Positions 13,383-15,413 of a DNA stretch of 15,413 nt are shown here, in pieces (position 1 is the first letter of the stretch; each line of letters opens with the position of its first letter). The notes below the pieces were generated by a model. That model was not told the origin of the DNA. It was given only the letters and a program-made list of their open reading frames with translations, and ran no database searches. Source of the stretch: Deltaproteobacteria bacterium (GTDB taxonomy: Bacteria; Myxococcota_A; Polyangia; Polyangiales; Houyiibacteriaceae). The position numbers and the translations under genes are program-made. The DNA lies in NCBI GenBank assembly GCA_019309605.1, contig JAFDFW010000013.1, positions 1-15,413 of the forward strand, in the 5' to 3' direction.

Positions 13383-14251
13383 TATGTGTCCACCGCCAAG
13401 TAGATCACGTCGTCTCCGACTTCGACACCTTCGTTTGGTAGCACTGCATAGCAAGGGCGGCTCACGCGAATCTCGGTGACGCGGTCGCGCCCGACGAGGG
13501 TGCCGGGCTCGAGTTGTTGGAAGCCGGTCCACGGGGAACCGAAGCCGAACTCTTCGCTTGGCTTGGTGATGGTTTCGATGACGTGGACCGTGCGCACTTC
13601 GGTGCCGTTGGCTTCGGTGCCGTCATCGATGGCGCCCGTCACTCGCAGGAAGTTCATCGCGATGCGGTGCGCAGCGTCGGAGATCCCCGGGTCGCCGTGC
13701 GCGCCGCACTCGACCGACAAAGCAGGCACTCCGGCGAGCTTTAGGAAACCGATGATGACCTTGTCGGCGAGGCCGTACCAGGACTGCACGAGGAACGAGA
13801 TGTTGACCCGTTTGGCGATGTCGTCGATCGGCGCTTCACCGTTGCTGATGCCGAATGGCGGGGTTGCGGTCCCCGCCGAGTGGAGGTCCAAGAACACATC
13901 CAGCTCTCCGAGAACTTCCTTGAGCTCGAGAGCACGATGGTGCTCATATCCCCAGACCTCCTGGCGGAGCGTCTCGGTGAACTCGAAATCCCAGAGGCGG
14001 TTGAGGTCATCGCCCTCTGCCGTGTTGCGCCGCCCCTGCGAGGTTGCCTCGGGGTTCGCGTGGATCAAGACTATCGTGCCTTTTGCGGGCTGGAGCTCTC
14101 CGTTCTCGAAAGCGTCAGCGATCCGTCGAATCGCGTCCGCACCGCAAGGCTCATCGCCGTGGATTGAACCGCACACGCCGACATAGGGTTTCGGCCAATC
14201 CGCCGAGGCCGACACTCGCAACACCCCTGGCTTTAGCTCTTCGATGTACAA
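13382..14251 (-). CDS. AstE/AspA-type zinc deacylase or carboxypeptidase (M14 family)
   Basis: The protein has 289 residues. It has the metal-binding H-x-x-E in GSIHGDEPCG (H31, E34), the substrate-binding DDLNR (81-85), the third zinc ligand in DLHS (H124) and a likely catalytic Glu in SVECGAHGDPG (E181). A C-terminal beta domain follows (about 220-289). The family covers succinylglutamate desuccinylase, aspartoacylase and related hydrolases that cut amide bonds of N-acyl amino acids or short peptides in the cytoplasm; the substrate cannot be told here. The start is TTG at 14251, with AAAGGG upstream and no ATG nearby. It overlaps the end of the ATP-grasp gene by 19 bp, so the two are probably co-translated and act in one pathway. 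Confidence 0.85.
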   Translation of the reverse strand: MYIEELKPGVLRVSASADWPKPYVGVCGSIHGDEPCGADAIRRIADAFENGELQPAKGTIVLIHANPEATSQGRRNTAEGDDLNRLWDFEFTETLRQEVWGYEHHRALELKEVLGELDVFLDLHSAGTATPPFGISNGEAPIDDIAKRVNISFLVQSWYGLADKVIIGFLKLAGVPALSVECGAHGDPGISDAAHRIAMNFLRVTGAIDDGTEANGTEVRTVHVIETITKPSEEFGFGSPWTGFQQLEPGTLVGRDRVTEIRVSRPCYAVLPNEGVEVGDDVIYLAVDT

Positions 14252-15413
14252 CGCTGACCCTTTGTTTCGCGGTCCAACACCTGCCTGGTCTTCTCAAACC
14301 AATGATCCGCCTCGGCGGGGCTTTTGCCCACGGCAGTGATGCCGAGCTTTCCGAACTCGCTGAGCGCGCCCGTAAAGTGGAAGAGCACTCCCGATTCGGA
14401 CCAGGCTTGATAGTGCAAACCATCGACCGCGGCAATGTCCAGCAGGTCTTCGACGAGCAGTCCACGGTAACTGTCGGCGCGCATCGTGTCGGTGGCGATG
14501 TAGAACTGCGGCTCGCTCCGTGGCGTGAGGTAGAGGCCTGTGTCCGGATCGTATCGGCCGTCGGTCATCATGCGCAGCAGCATCATCGGATGGGTCGTCC
14601 CGCCCAACCGTAAGTTGGTTTCGATCGCGTAACGCTCCCACGAGCCATCATTGGCTTGAACGCAGATGAAATCGACCGCGAGCCTGCCCACTGCGCCTTT
14701 CTCCTGAAGGACTTCACCTACGCGAAGCGCGTCCCGCTGGATGTCCAGGCGATAAGCGGCATCGGATGGGAATCTGCCGCCGGCGTAGATCTGTCCGTCG
14801 ACGCCTTCGACGAGTTGGTCGTGCGTCGAAATGGCATCTAGGCTTCCTTCGGGGGAGATGCGGAGCTGACAGCTCGGGGCTCGCTTGTCTTTGTTATCGA
14901 CGAAGGCTTCGACGACGCCGCCCTCCCGCTCGAACTTGTCCATGAAAGTTTCCCAAGTCAGTCGAGGGTCGACAAACCGCATCGTCGGAAGCGCGTTGGC
15001 CAGCGCCTGCTCTCGTACCGCGCGGCCAGCACCGCTCTTCGGCGAGACCGCCCTCAACGCGCTCAAGTCCAGTATTGCGTTGCCCTGGCCGCTGAATCCG
15101 CTGTTCTGTTTGACGACCATCCGCTCGATGCCGTCGTGCTCTTCCCACAAACCGTCGATCGCTTCGACGAGGTCCGCTTCGCTTTTCAGGTCCTCGGCGC
15201 CGGGCAGCAGCGAGACGCCCGCCTGTCGAAAGGCCCAGCGCGAGCCGCTCTTGGTCCCAAGCCAAGACAAGTCCGGATCTGAACCGTAGAGCGGAACGCC
15301 GAGCGCGACCGCGAGGCTCCGCTCCGCTTCGGTCACCGTGAAGCAAGTCATCATGCCGCACTCCGGCCGGATCAAATGACGGATGCGTTCGATGACCCTA
15401 GGCCGTTGCAGAA
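14233..15413 (-). CDS. PGM1-like ATP-grasp peptide ligase (N-terminus beyond window edge)
   Basis: The frame stays open to the right edge. The residues before the TTG at 15375 (LQRPRVIERIRHLIRPECG) continue the family's pre-ATP-grasp region, so the true start lies outside. In the window are 392 residues: a pre-ATP-grasp part (ERSLAVALGVPLYGSDPDL), the ATP-binding loop VVKQNSGFSGQGNA, the Mg/catalytic segment RLAVDFICVQ and ETNLRLGGTTHP, and a PGM1-type C-terminal part (YRGLLVEDLLDIA, GVLFHFTGALSEFGKLGITA). PGM1 of the pheganomycin pathway joins an unusual amino acid to a peptide; most relatives are uncharacterised carboxylate-amine ligases. The downstream amide-cleaving AstE-like gene overlaps it, which suggests a make-and-break pair acting on one amide compound. 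Confidence 0.85.
   Translation of the reverse strand, partial: LQRPRVIERIRHLIRPECGMMTCFTVTEAERSLAVALGVPLYGSDPDLSWLGTKSGSRWAFRQAGVSLLPGAEDLKSEADLVEAIDGLWEEHDGIERMVVKQNSGFSGQGNAILDLSALRAVSPKSGAGRAVREQALANALPTMRFVDPRLTWETFMDKFEREGGVVEAFVDNKDKRAPSCQLRISPEGSLDAISTHDQLVEGVDGQIYAGGRFPSDAAYRLDIQRDALRVGEVLQEKGAVGRLAVDFICVQANDGSWERYAIETNLRLGGTTHPMMLLRMMTDGRYDPDTGLYLTPRSEPQFYIATDTMRADSYRGLLVEDLLDIAAVDGLHYQAWSESGVLFHFTGALSEFGKLGITAVGKSPAEADHWFEKTRQVLDRETKGQRCTSKS

Noticed and set aside
1..15413. Defence island, prophage or mobile element
   Set aside because: No integrase, transposase, phage structural gene, CRISPR repeat or nuclease system is visible; the broken hicA remnant is the only toxin-antitoxin trace.

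Overview
The window looks like chromosomal DNA from a GC-rich, predatory or soil-type deltaproteobacterium (Myxococcota, most like Polyangia). That placement is inferred from three things. Two lipoproteins carry long Gly/Thr/Ala linkers of the GTGG type right after the lipidated cysteine, and a third carries a shorter one. There is a Ser/Thr kinase with the HRDxSPxN catalytic loop and a periplasmic PEGA tail. That kinase is coupled to a sigma-54 activator. No phage, insertion sequence, CRISPR array, tRNA or rRNA was seen.

Layout, left to right. (1) The 3' part of a patatin-like phospholipase (+, 1-957) converges on a DUF481 outer-membrane barrel gene (-, from 2180) whose last codons are frameshifted. 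(2) A HicB-XRE antitoxin (-, 2716-2288) follows the wreck of its HicA toxin gene (2836-2713). (3) A run of secreted-protein genes on the minus strand reads from right to left: an eight-repeat beta-propeller protein (7240-5849), a lipoprotein made of two copies of one ~205-residue module (5635-4247), and a pectin-acetylesterase-family lipoprotein (4215-2980). The last two are 31 bp apart and share a near-identical leader. A strong -24/-12 (sigma-54) promoter lies at 5696-5712 in front of them, with a cluster of dyads about 75-115 bp upstream of the predicted start. (4) A cysteine-rich lipoprotein of unknown function (+, 7409-8464) converges on a PEGA-domain membrane protein (-, 10213-8483). (5) Divergent from that is a two-gene operon of a GAF/AAA+ sigma-54 activator (+, 10301-11857) and a membrane Ser/Thr kinase with a PEGA tail (+, 11865-13352). 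(6) After a bidirectional hairpin terminator (13358-13382) come two overlapping minus-strand genes, a PGM1-like ATP-grasp ligase (running off the right edge) and an AstE/AspA-type zinc deacylase.

The most coherent picture is a surface or secreted module (propeller, duplicated lipoprotein, esterase lipoprotein). At least its esterase operon appears sigma-54 controlled, and a candidate activator with a partner kinase lies 5 kb away in the same window. The link between that activator and that promoter is inference. Two genes show clear decay marks: a one-base frameshift at the end of the DUF481 gene, and an out-of-frame internal deletion in hicA that joins its N-terminus in frame to HicB.
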